Below, piece by piece: positions 43,062 through 50,931 of a stretch of DNA of 64,000 nucleotides (positions are counted from its first letter, which is position 1; every line of letters starts with the position of its first letter). The notes under the pieces are model-generated. The model searched no databases. It was not told the DNA's origin and saw nothing but the letters and a program-made list of their open reading frames with translations. The DNA lies in contig UCIT01000008.1 of NCBI GenBank assembly GCA_900472625.1, positions 79,145-143,144 of the forward strand, in the 5' to 3' direction. A program made the position numbers and the translations under genes. The DNA comes from Hyphomicrobiales bacterium. Lineage in GTDB: Bacteria; Pseudomonadota; Alphaproteobacteria; Rhizobiales; Rhizobiaceae.

Positions 43062-44954
43062 TTATTTGCCGTTTCTGGTCGCAAGCGCAAACAGCTTGGC
43101 CTGCCGGTCGGCAAACGCGCGCGGGTTCGCTGGCTTGTCCCCATCAAGAATGCGTGCTTCATCAAGCAAAAGCCACGCCGCGTCCTCGCGGAATGCGACA
43201 TCGTTAATCGATGCGATGCTCTGAACACGCTCGCTTTGCGCATTGATCTCGAGGATCGGCTTCGATGCTGCCTGTAAACGCCCGGCCCCTTGGAGGAGCT
43301 TCTCGAGTTGTCGATCAGGGCCATGTTCCGATGCGACAAGGCAGACGGCGCTTTCGGTCAACCGATCGGAAACACGCACATCAGCGACCTCTTCACCGAG
43401 GGCATTTCGCGCGAAATCGATGAACGCCCCGACTTCGGGAGAAGCGTGCCGGTCACCCTCATCGGTGCCGCCCTCGCCGGTCACAGCGTTCAGATCGGCA
43501 AGGCCCTGGGTAACCGATTTAAAAGGCTTGCCTTCGAAATCTCGGACGTTCGTCGGCCAAAAATTGTCTACGCCATCTGTAAGGAGAAAGACTTCGATCC
43601 CTTTGGCTCGAAAACCTTCGAGTTGCGGCGACGATTTCAGTTGGTCCAGACTGGAGCCGCTGATGTAATAGATTGCCAACTGGCCCTCTTTCATCGAGGC
43701 CAGGTAGTCGGCAAGGCTGCGGGTTGTTTCACCAGATACAGTGCTGCGGAAGCGGGCCAGCTTCAGCAACTGCGAGCGCCGCTCGAAGTCCTCATAAATT
43801 CCTTCCTTGAGGATAGCGCCAAACTGGTCCCAGAATTTTGAATACGTCTCGGGCTCACCTTCGGCCATCTTCTCAAGCGCGGTGAGAATCCGGCTGGTTA
43901 CGCCTTTCTTGATGGCGCCCAGCACCGCGCTTTCCTGGATCATCTCGCGGGAAATGTTAAGCGGCAGATCCGAGGTGTCGACGATCCCGCGCACGAACCG
44001 CAGATAGCGCGGCAGCAACTCGGCTTCGTCGGTGATGAAGACGCGCTTCACGTAGAGCTTCATGCGACCTTGGCGATCCGGATCGAACAAGTCGAAAGGT
44101 TGCGAACCGGGGATAAAGGCAAGCGTTGTATATTCGTGGCGGCCCTCAGCGCGGAAATGCACGTTAGCCAGCGGCTCATCGTACTGGCCCGAGACACTAC
44201 GATAGAAATCGTCATAGTCCTGCTTGGATATGTCGCTCTTCTGCTTGAGCCAGAGCGCTGCACCATCGGAGACTTGCGACGCCTCGGCGCCGTCTTTCTC
44301 AGTAAGGCTGATGGGAACAGGCACATGGCCGGACTGATCGCGAATGATCTTCTCGACCGCCCATTTGCCGGTGTATTTCTTTGCATCCTGCATGAGATGC
44401 AGCACGACACGCGTACCCCTCGCTGGCGCCTCGCCAAGATCGACCGCGACAATGTCATAACTTCCCTTGCCGTCGGAGGACCATTTCCAGGCTTGGTCCT
44501 GACCAGCACGGCGAGAAATCACGTCGACCCGTTCGGCGACCATGAACGAGGAATAGAAGCCGACGCCGAATTGGCCGATCAGCTCCGCTTTCTCCCCAGA
44601 TTTGGCCGCCTCAAGCCGCTCCATGAACGCCTTTGTCCCCGAGCGCGCGATCGTGCCAAGCGCGTCAATCATCTCGTCGCGGCTCATGCCGATGCCGTTG
44701 TCCTCGATGACGAGCGTCAACGCCTCTTCATTGAGCGTCACGAGAATCGCCGGCTGGGTTCCATCGGACGAGAGCTCCGGCTTGGAAATAGACTCGTACC
44801 GCAGCTTTTCGCAGGCATCCGCCGCGTTCGAGATCAATTCCCGGAGGAACACGTCTTTGTCCGAGTAAACCGAATGCACCATCATATGCAGTAGCCGGCT
44901 GACATCGGCTTCAAATACGTGTTGCTCAGGCTGTCGCTCTTGTACTGTCGTCAT
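43062..44954 (-). CDS. htpG: Hsp90 chaperone HtpG
   Basis: 630 residues. The ATG of MTTVQERQ follows GGAGGTATCG; an upstream ATG overlaps that ribosome site. ATPase domain: ELISNAADACEKL (catalytic Glu and Asn), DNGIGMS, GTIARSGTKAF and GQFGVGFYSSFMVAERV. Middle domain: KLYVKRVFITD, FVRGIVDTSDLPLNISREM with the conserved Arg. Bacterial HtpG is usually 610-640 residues. The promoter is of heat-shock type. Position outside a housekeeping cluster suggests it may be an extra copy. Confidence 0.95.
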   Translation of the reverse strand: MTTVQERQPEQHVFEADVSRLLHMMVHSVYSDKDVFLRELISNAADACEKLRYESISKPELSSDGTQPAILVTLNEEALTLVIEDNGIGMSRDEMIDALGTIARSGTKAFMERLEAAKSGEKAELIGQFGVGFYSSFMVAERVDVISRRAGQDQAWKWSSDGKGSYDIVAVDLGEAPARGTRVVLHLMQDAKKYTGKWAVEKIIRDQSGHVPVPISLTEKDGAEASQVSDGAALWLKQKSDISKQDYDDFYRSVSGQYDEPLANVHFRAEGRHEYTTLAFIPGSQPFDLFDPDRQGRMKLYVKRVFITDEAELLPRYLRFVRGIVDTSDLPLNISREMIQESAVLGAIKKGVTSRILTALEKMAEGEPETYSKFWDQFGAILKEGIYEDFERRSQLLKLARFRSTVSGETTRSLADYLASMKEGQLAIYYISGSSLDQLKSSPQLEGFRAKGIEVFLLTDGVDNFWPTNVRDFEGKPFKSVTQGLADLNAVTGEGGTDEGDRHASPEVGAFIDFARNALGEEVADVRVSDRLTESAVCLVASEHGPDRQLEKLLQGAGRLQAASKPILEINAQSERVQSIASINDVAFREDAAWLLLDEARILDGDKPANPRAFADRQAKLFALATRNGK

Positions 44955-44986
44955 CGATACCTCCATCCGTTCAGAGACCGCCGGTC

Positions 44987-45015
44987 AAATGGTTTTTCTA
45001 GGATAAGAATTCAAG
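44987..45015 (-). promoter_or_regulatory. Sigma-32 type promoter of htpG
   Basis: On the minus strand, CTTGAA (45015-45010), a 17-bp spacer and CCATTT (44992-44987) match the heat-shock consensus CTTGAA and CCATNT. It ends about 30 bp before the htpG ATG. Confidence 0.7.
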
Positions 45016-45281
45016 CGCCACCTGCCTTTTGGCAGGGAACGGTCCGGATCCTCGCTCTGCAGAAGACGATTTGGCAAGCGAATGAACTATCCCAAGGCCT
45101 TGAAAAGATATGAACCGTGACCAGTTGACCGGTACATAGTAAGTCGTGGAAATGACGATCAAATTCTGCCTGTCACACCCCGTAAATATTTGGACACGAT
45201 TTCCGACTTAACAAGTGGGCGCACGCTGGTAGTCAGGATATAACCGGAGCAGTAGAAGCCTGCCGGGGGGCCGGGACGCGG
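45016..45281. other. Intergenic, no gene seen
   Basis: About 265 bp between htpG and the HxlR gene, both transcribed leftward. No coding sense or clear hairpin found. Confidence 0.35.
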
Positions 45282-45704
45282 TCAGTCCCGTGTGCTGTCG
45301 TAATTGTCCTGCGCACGCTCGAGCTCTGGCCCGTAGGTCATGGACCATTGATATAACGCCTCGAATGGTTGCCGAAGCGACTGGCCGAGCGGGGTGATGG
45401 TGTATTCGACACCGACCGGCGTCGTCGTGGCCAGCACGTCACGGCGAATGAGACCGTTGCGCTCGAGACGCTTCAGCGCGTCGGCGAGTGCCTTGTGCGT
45501 GATTCCTTCCAGGCGGCGCATGATCTCGTTGAAGCGCGACGGCCGGGTGCACAGGACGGTCAGGATCAGAACCGACCATTTGTTGGCAATCTGCTCAAGC
45601 ACCGGGCGCGCCTTCTGCACGTCCAGCAACGCTTCGACCGAAACGGCCTTGGGACGACGCGGCAGGCTGACTTTGACGTTCAGGTCGTCGATTACGGCGG
45701 ACAT
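45282..45704 (-). CDS. HxlR family transcriptional regulator
   Basis: 140 residues. The HxlR winged helix is clear: VLEQIANKWSVLILTVLCTR, RFNEIMRRLEGITHKALADA, LKRLERNGLIRRDV and YTITPLGQSLRQPF. It is divergent from an SDR oxidoreductase across about 95 bp, the usual layout for HxlR-controlled redox genes. The intergenic region contains GTATA/TATAC repeats that may be its operator. Confidence 0.92.
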   Translation of the reverse strand: MSAVIDDLNVKVSLPRRPKAVSVEALLDVQKARPVLEQIANKWSVLILTVLCTRPSRFNEIMRRLEGITHKALADALKRLERNGLIRRDVLATTTPVGVEYTITPLGQSLRQPFEALYQWSMTYGPELERAQDNYDSTRD

Positions 45705-45711
45705 AGGTATA

Positions 45712-45790
45712 CTCCTCGATATCTGCTTTACTTGTAGTGCGTAATTGATCGTAGGTATAGAGTATATATCTTTGCTTCATCACGTTGATG
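45712..45790. promoter_or_regulatory. Divergent promoter, HxlR and SDR genes
   Basis: The 94-bp region holds GTATACTC (near 45707) and TAGGTATAGAGTATATATC (45752-45770), AT-rich partial dyads suited to an HxlR dimer. No exact consensus can be named. Confidence 0.4.
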
Positions 45791-45798
45791 GAGTTCAC

Positions 45799-46515
45799 AT
45801 GAGCAGATTATCAAACAAAATCGCCCTGGTTGTCGGCGGTGTCGGCGGTATTGGTGGAGCCGTTTCACAACGGTTTGCCAAGGAGGAAGCGCAGGTTTAC
45901 GCGACCAGCCGCAAAGGGTCGGAAGCGGCGAGCATTGGCAGCATTCGCGCCGTCCAGGCGGATGCGAGCAGTAGCGGCGATCTGAACCGCGTCTTCGAGC
46001 AGATAAAATCGGAACAGGGTCGCATCGACGTCCTCGTCGTGAATGCCGGCCTTTCCGAATACGCCCCTCTGGAAGACATATCCGAGGATCATTTCGACCG
46101 GACATTCGGCCTGAACGTCCGCTCGCTGGTTTTCGCGACACAGGGTGCCGTCGATCTTATGAAGCCCGGCGGGACGATCGTGCTGATCGGCTCCATCGCG
46201 GGCGACATCGGCACAAAAGGATACGGCGTCTACGGTGCCACCAAGGCGGCGGTCCGGTCGTTCACCCGCACCTGGGCAAACGAACTCGCTCCCAAAGGCA
46301 TTCGTGTCAACATCGTTAGCCCCGGCCCGACCGATACCGCGATGATGGCCGCGGCCTCGAAAGAAATCCGAGATGCGCTTTCCGGCATGATCCCACTCGG
46401 GCGCATGGGCCGGCCGGACGAGGTCGCCGCGGCGGTCCTTTTCCTCGCCAGCGACGAGAGCAGTTTTACGACCGGTTCAGAACTGGCTGTCGATGGGGGT
46501 ATGGCGCAGGTCTGA
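45799..46515 (+). CDS. Short-chain dehydrogenase/reductase (SDR)
   Basis: 238 residues from MSRLSNKIALVVGG. Cofactor loop GGVGGIGGAVSQRF, NAG in VVNAGLSE, catalytic Ser in LIGSIAG and YxxxK as YGATK (about 152-156), then SPGPTDTAM. TSRK after the second strand suggests NADPH. A classical SDR of unknown substrate, probably induced through the divergent HxlR regulator. Confidence 0.93.
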   Translation: MSRLSNKIALVVGGVGGIGGAVSQRFAKEEAQVYATSRKGSEAASIGSIRAVQADASSSGDLNRVFEQIKSEQGRIDVLVVNAGLSEYAPLEDISEDHFDRTFGLNVRSLVFATQGAVDLMKPGGTIVLIGSIAGDIGTKGYGVYGATKAAVRSFTRTWANELAPKGIRVNIVSPGPTDTAMMAAASKEIRDALSGMIPLGRMGRPDEVAAAVLFLASDESSFTTGSELAVDGGMAQV

Positions 46516-46548
46516 CATCAACGGACGATCAACGGCGGGGCTAGGTAA

Positions 46549-46870
46549 TTACGCTGCAGCCCCCACTTCAAATTCCATGACCAAGAAACTTCGTTGGAAT
46601 TCCACGAAGATGCGGGCGATGGCATTCCCTCTTGCAAGCCAGTCCATTGCCTGCAGGATCCGCGCCCGTTGTCGACAGAACTTGAAGGTCAGCCCGGTCT
46701 CCACTGGAAACAGACGACTCAACGTGCGGACGGAAGTCGCGGCGCGTGACGCGAGTTCATCGACGTTCAGCCGATTCTGGCGATCCTCCAAGGCCCGTTC
46801 AACTAGGTCTTGGTTTGGCCCACACCGGGCCTTTGCATGCCAGGATGAGGCTGGGATCAAGACACGAACC
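46549..46870 (-). pseudogene. AraC-family regulator remnant
   Basis: The minus strand reads LVERALEDRQNRLNVDELAS, RAATSVRTLSRLFPVETGLT and FKFCRQRARILQAMDWLARG. This is the first AraC helix-turn-helix and the start of the second. The sequence then loses the expected FQSPSAFSAAF block (it reads VEFQRSFLVMEF) and stops. No sensor domain precedes it. A remnant of a larger gene. Confidence 0.7.
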
Positions 46871-47011
46871 ACATTGAACATCATGGGAAATGACCGGTGT
46901 CCATCGGGCAAGCCCACCTCAGGACCACAGCGCAACTCCAGCCGCCTGAGGGCACCGCGTAGTCGTCGGACGATCAGTCGAAATGATCGAAGCTGTGGTC
47001 GTTGGCCATGA

Positions 47012-47230
47012 TCAGGTCCTCTTGCGTGTTTTCACGGCTGGCTTCGTCGAGGCGCTCAGACGGTCCTGTTCTTCCTTGGCGAGCCTTGCTTCACGTAGTC
47101 GGGACGTTTTCTCTTCACGGGACCTCGTCACATGATCCATCTCTTCGATCGCGTGACCGCGCGCGAAGAACTGGGACTGCAGGTGGCCGAATGCGACTTC
47201 GGCATGTTCGCGGGATTTGCTGACGGACAT
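47012..47230 (-). CDS. Hypothetical small protein, 72 residues
   Basis: The ATG of MSVSKSREHAEVAFGHLQSQ follows GGAGGACAT. Highly charged and helical (REEKTSRLREARLAKEEQDR) with a basic end (KPAVKTRKRT). It resembles small rhizobial proteins of unknown function. It starts 31 bp after the terminator of cspA copy 2, so it probably has its own promoter or depends on read-through. Confidence 0.65.
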   Translation of the reverse strand: MSVSKSREHAEVAFGHLQSQFFARGHAIEEMDHVTRSREEKTSRLREARLAKEEQDRLSASTKPAVKTRKRT

Positions 47231-47260
47231 ATGTCCTCCAATCGTCATGGGCTGAAACGG

Positions 47261-47282
47261 AAAAAGCCGGACAAAGTCCGGC
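47261..47282 (-). terminator. Rho-independent terminator after cspA copy 2
   Basis: On the minus strand GCCGGAC-TTT-GTCCGGC forms a 7-bp stem followed by TTTTT. Confidence 0.8.
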
Positions 47283-47304
47283 CTTCCAAAAGACTCTCTT
47301 CACG

Positions 47305-47330
47305 CAGTGCCAGTACATCCGTGGTCAAAG
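47305..47330 (-). repeat. 26-nt element downstream of cold-shock gene, copy 2
   Basis: Identical to the 26 bases after cspA copy 1 (CTTTGACCACGGATGTACTG plus GCACTG on the minus strand). It lies 16 bp after the stop. The flanking sequences differ between the two loci, so the element is conserved beyond its surroundings. Confidence 0.8.
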
Positions 47331-47345
47331 CGGAAGCAGTTCAAA

Positions 47346-47555
47346 TTAAGCAGCCTGAAGATTGCAGGCCGACATCTTGCCCGACTTGTTGTCGCGCTCG
47401 AGTTCGTAACCGAGCTTCTGGCCTTCGACGATTTCGCGCATTCCAGCGCGTTCGACGGCCGAGATATGGACGAACGTGTCGGCGCCGCCGTTGTCAGGCT
47501 CGATGAAGCCGAAGCCCTTGGTGGAATTAAACCATTTTACTGTGCCTGTGGTCAT
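47346..47555 (-). CDS. cspA: CspA-family cold-shock protein (copy 2)
   Basis: 69 residues with KGFGFIEP and FVHISAV. The ATG of MTTGTVKWF follows GAAAGGG, as in copy 1. It differs at only a handful of residues from copy 1. The long in-frame upstream extension is leader sequence. RNA chaperone of the OB-fold family. Confidence 0.95.
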   Translation of the reverse strand: MTTGTVKWFNSTKGFGFIEPDNGGADTFVHISAVERAGMREIVEGQKLGYELERDNKSGKMSACNLQAA

Positions 47556-47797
47556 GATGAACCCTTTCAAAGCAATGTTGAGCGACCGCAAGGCCGAAGC
47601 CGAGCGGATGGTGACAGCGATTGATTTTGAGAGGGAATTTCGTTCAGGCGCGCTGCTAATCGCGCGGCAACCAAAGTCAGCAAGCAAAAGATCGATAAAC
47701 CATTGATAGCGGACATACCGACGCCGGTCAACTTTTAGTTTTGATCATCTTGAGCCCAGGTATCAACAGCTTTCGACACGACACACATCCACGACAT

Positions 47798-47822
47798 GGA
47801 ACTTTAGCGTTTAGCGAAGGTT
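47798..47822 (+). promoter_or_regulatory. EcfG-type general stress promoter
   Basis: GGAAC, 17 bp, GTT matches the alphaproteobacterial general stress consensus GGAAC-N16/17-(C)GTT exactly. It ends 30 bp before the ATG at 47852. An EcfG-like sigma gene lies 1.2 kb downstream. Confidence 0.7.
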
Positions 47823-47851
47823 CTCACACCGCGATTACCTGGAGAGATGCG

Positions 47852-48069
47852 ATGACCACGCCTCAACAAATGCGGCCCAACTGGCGGCAGACTACGTCAA
47901 ACTGGGCGGCACGCGTCGTGGAAAACTGGACGACAACATCGTCAGCACCAGGAAATGGGACGACGAGCCGAGGGAGGCCGCGGCATTCTGGGATGAACAT
48001 ATAGAACCGATGCCAGACGAACGGCGGTACGAGGTTGAGACAAACCTCCCGACCATGAATTCCGACTAG
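47852..48069 (+). pseudogene. Small stress protein, frameshifted after codon 6
   Basis: An ATG with GGAGAG upstream opens MTTPQQ, after which the coding sense lies in another frame: NAAQLAADYVKLGGTRRGKL, then DDNIVSTRKWDDEPREAAAF, WDEHIEPMPDERRYEVETNL and a stop. One extra A in the AAA run near 47870 would join both parts into about 73 residues. The KW--EP-EA-AFW--HIEP pattern is known from small rhizobial proteins. An EcfG-type promoter precedes it. Confidence 0.6.
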
Positions 48070-48728
48070 CTTCGTTAATGAGAATCGCCCATCGGCTGAA
48101 CTGCCAAGCTAATTGCTGATCCCTACCGCAATGTGTTCAGGGAAGTCAGAGTTTCACTTGACGACGTCGGTTGGCCGTCCGCCAATCAAGGACCTGGTAT
48201 GATAGAAGCCTCTCCTACACTTCTGAGCGTCTCGCGCGCCATCTCCCTGGCGCCGTGACGCACTCTGACACCAGCAGGCTGCATAAGCTCGAAGCGGTGG
48301 GCCGGAACCCGGGAAAGCTAAAGGGATGGTATTGCGTCCCCAAAGACCGTTCCTTCTCGATGTCAGGATTTCGTCGACGGAGCGCATTGCTCGGGGCTGG
48401 GGGCTCACGCCGTAGTTTTCGAGCAGGCACTCGGAAATGACCGGGCGCATGGGAATTACCGTAACGCCGTCCCCGCTACCAGGCTGACCAACGAAGAAAT
48501 GCAGCTGCGCGGTTCTAGTCTGACCAATCAAAGCCGCCGTACGCGTCTGACGAGGGCGACGGCAATTGAACGTCCAGCGACGCGACGCTGCATTTCCGTC
48601 AACCGCGTCTTCTTCGCCCGGCTGACGGTCCTCCTCACATCCGTCGGCATGGCGTTAACATATGTAGTGGAGCACCCTTGGCGCTTGGGTACCCTGTGAT
48701 TAGCCGCACGGTCGGTCAGGAGGAGCGC
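48070..48728. other. Intergenic, no convincing gene
   Basis: About 660 bp. Overlapping frames of 70-125 codons exist on both strands (for example minus 48154-48531) but none has a ribosome site with a recognisable motif. It may hold decayed genes. Confidence 0.35.
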
Positions 48729-49007
48729 ATGCAGACTCACGCAGACTTTTTCCCTCGGATTTGTTTTCCAGACGACCTATCCAAGATGACCCTCGCGCAT
48801 CGCGGCGTGATGGCACAGATTGGGTGCGCCGGATCTCGACCCCGACGAGGTCGCCAAGATCGCCCTCCGTTTCTCCGGATGGGAGTTGTCGACGAGAAGC
48901 GATCGGCTGAGGCGATCGGGCAGGTTGCCCGAAGTCTGGCGGGTTACGTGCCCGGGTTAACGCGCCCTCTCGACCGTCGTCAATATTCACGACAGGGGAT
49001 GACATGA
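48729..49007 (+). CDS. Small protein upstream of EcfG-like sigma, with shifted middle section
   Basis: 92 residues. The ATG follows AGGAGGAGC, one of the best ribosome sites in the window, and the stop overlaps the sigma start by ATGA. The beginning (MQTHADFFPRICFPDDLSKM, HRGVMAQIG) and end (LRMGVVDEKRSAEAIGQVAR) read sensibly. The middle is Arg-rich (GSRPRRGRQDRPP), while the next frame there reads PDLDPDEVAKIALRF. Two compensating indels are likely. The tight coupling to the sigma gene suggests a regulatory partner, but it is not recognisable as NepR. Confidence 0.6.
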   Translation: MQTHADFFPRICFPDDLSKMTLAHRGVMAQIGCAGSRPRRGRQDRPPFLRMGVVDEKRSAEAIGQVARSLAGYVPGLTRPLDRRQYSRQGMT

Positions 49008-49504
49008 AAAGCACCGAAACAGACGATGCGGTCCAGGCCGAAATGGTCAGGATCATTCCCATTCTGCGAAACTTCGCGACCCGATTTGTCCGCGATCGCA
49101 ATGAAGTGGATGACCTCGTCCAGGAGACCCTCGCCCGTAGTCTCGCCAATATAGACAAATTCCAGCCTGGTACGCGATTACGTTCATGGATGTTCACGAT
49201 CATGCGGAACACGTTCTGCACCAGATATCATCGAGGACGTCGCGAAATCTCGGGCATCGACGACTGTGTTTCGTTATGCGCTTCCGTACCGCCGGCGCAG
49301 GAGTGGAGCATCCGAATGAAAGAATTCTCCGACGCCGTCGCCAGCCTGTCACCCGACCACCGCCGGGCATTCGATATAGTTCTGATGGATGGCGAGACCT
49401 ACGAGACCGCAGCGAGCCGCTGCGGATGCCCGGTCGGCACGATAAAAAGCCGTGTCAATCGCATACGCCTCGCACTCGCCCAGCAAACAGGAGGCGTCGG
49501 CTAG
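49004..49504 (+). CDS. EcfG-like ECF sigma factor
   Basis: 166 residues. Region 2 is at about 15-80 (RNFATRFVRDRNEVDDLVQE, GTRLRSWMFTIMRNTF) and region 4 at about 105-160 (LSPDHRRAFDIVLMDGETYE, CGCPVGTIKSRVNRIRLAL). FQPGTRLRSWMFTIMRNTF is a hallmark of EcfG general stress sigma factors. No phyR or nepR gene is nearby, so this is probably a secondary paralogue. It is translationally coupled to the preceding small gene. Confidence 0.88.
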   Translation: MKSTETDDAVQAEMVRIIPILRNFATRFVRDRNEVDDLVQETLARSLANIDKFQPGTRLRSWMFTIMRNTFCTRYHRGRREISGIDDCVSLCASVPPAQEWSIRMKEFSDAVASLSPDHRRAFDIVLMDGETYETAASRCGCPVGTIKSRVNRIRLALAQQTGGVG

Positions 49505-49666
49505 ATCGATAACTGAACCTGCTATTTTGACCAAGGGAGGTGCGGTTAACTTATGTGCTGGCATGGCCGGAACTTCTCGTGTCTAAGCGAGTGATCAGCG
49601 GCACCTTTCCGGCCAGCCCTTGACAGAGAGACGGTGCGCTCCCGCCAAGATCAGGAGCATCGCCAC

Positions 49667-49897
49667 ATGGCGCAATATTTCTTTCACGTTCTGAACGGCA
49701 AGGCCATTTTCGACGATGTCGGTCTCGAGCTTGACGATATGGAGCAGGTTCGCACGGAAGCGATCCGGGCATCCGGTCAGATGGTCAGCAACGGGGAGCA
49801 CGCCTGGAAAGGTCAGGCCTGGCAGATGATCGTGACTGACTCGCAAGGCACGATCGTCTTTGGCGTCAATTTTGCGGTGGATCGGCACGGTCTGTAA
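49667..49897 (+). CDS. DUF6894 family small protein
   Basis: 76 residues from MAQYFFHVLNGKAIFDDVGL. The YFFHV-NG----D--G-EL-D---- opening and the final TIVFGVNFAVDRHGL match a small family frequent in rhizobia. No enzymatic motif is visible. It lies just downstream of the EcfG-like sigma gene, so a stress role is plausible. Convergent with the Crp/Fnr gene. Confidence 0.8.
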   Translation: MAQYFFHVLNGKAIFDDVGLELDDMEQVRTEAIRASGQMVSNGEHAWKGQAWQMIVTDSQGTIVFGVNFAVDRHGL

Positions 49898-49916
49898 AGA
49901 GCCCGGCTCCGACTAC

Positions 49917-50692
49917 TTAGACAGTCGCTCTGACCAGATGCGGCCAGCGAAGGTGCAGATAGCTGGGGTCGAAATCGGAGTATTCGCTCAAGCGACGAAC
50001 ATTCGGTATCACGATACGCTCGTTCTTCAGCGTCACCAGTCCAGCTTCGCGCAGTTCCTTCAAGCTCCGGTTGGCGTGCACGATCGACAGCCCCATCGTA
50101 TCGCTGAGTTCCGCCTGGGTGAGCGGAAGTTCGAACGAGCCATCGTCAGTCAGACCGACGGCTTTCATCCTTTCGTGAAGCTCGCAGAACAGGTGCGAAA
50201 TACGATGTGGCGCAGAGCGCTGGCCGAGGTTGACAAGCCACTCACGCAAGGTCGCCTCGTCGACCAGGGAGCACATCCACAGCGCCCGGGCAAGCGAAGG
50301 TCGCCGTTCGGTCAATTCGAGGATAGTGGCGGGCGGAAGGTAGGCGACCCGGCAGGGGCTCAGCGTGCCGATGCTATGGTCCATCTTCTTCAGGAGGGCA
50401 ACATGCAGGTCGCAGAAATCACCGGGTATCAGATAGGCGAAGATGTGCCTTCGACCGTCGAAGGTTATCTTGTAGCGCATGGCGAAGCCTTCAAGGATCA
50501 GCAGCACGTTCTCGGGGTTGTACCCTCACTGATGAGGTCCTTATCGGCGTCCACATCTCTGGTCCGGCTGGAGATCGACTTAAGCCACTCCCGATCGTCG
50601 GGGTGCAAGGGCTCGAAACTGTCTAGCTTTCGAAGAAATGCGTTCGGCACCTTAAGTCTTCCCCGGATTGCGTTACACTCGAGCGAATGCAT
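49917..50692 (-). pseudogene. Crp/Fnr family regulator with one-base frameshift
   Basis: From MHSLECNAIRGRLKV the frame reads LKSISSRTRDVDADKDLISE and GTTP, then breaks near 50512. It resumes as ENVLLILEGFAMRYKITFDG, RRHIFAYLIPGDFCDLHVAL and a C-terminal Crp HTH (LTQAELSDTMGLSIVHANRS). One missing G in the CCCCGAG stretch explains the break. Joined length is about 258 residues, normal for rhizobial Crp/Fnr regulators. There are no FNR cysteines. The C-terminal half is an open frame of 196 codons but would lack most of the cNMP fold. Confidence 0.8.
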
Positions 50693-50931
50693 GCTTCCTA
50701 TGCCCCGGTCCAGCAAGCTTGCTATGCCAGCCAGACCACCGGAAAATCCGATTGGATATAAACTATGTAAACCCGCCCGGTTGCTTCGACAATTATTTTT
50801 AGCTTTATGTCGCACACTACGCGATGACGCAGACTGCAACATTAGGTTCCGAACGGTGACGCCTAAGGAGGCGCTGTGGCAAGATGCATTTTGCCGCGCG
50901 GCGCCCTGCTCGGCAGTATCTATATGTGCCG

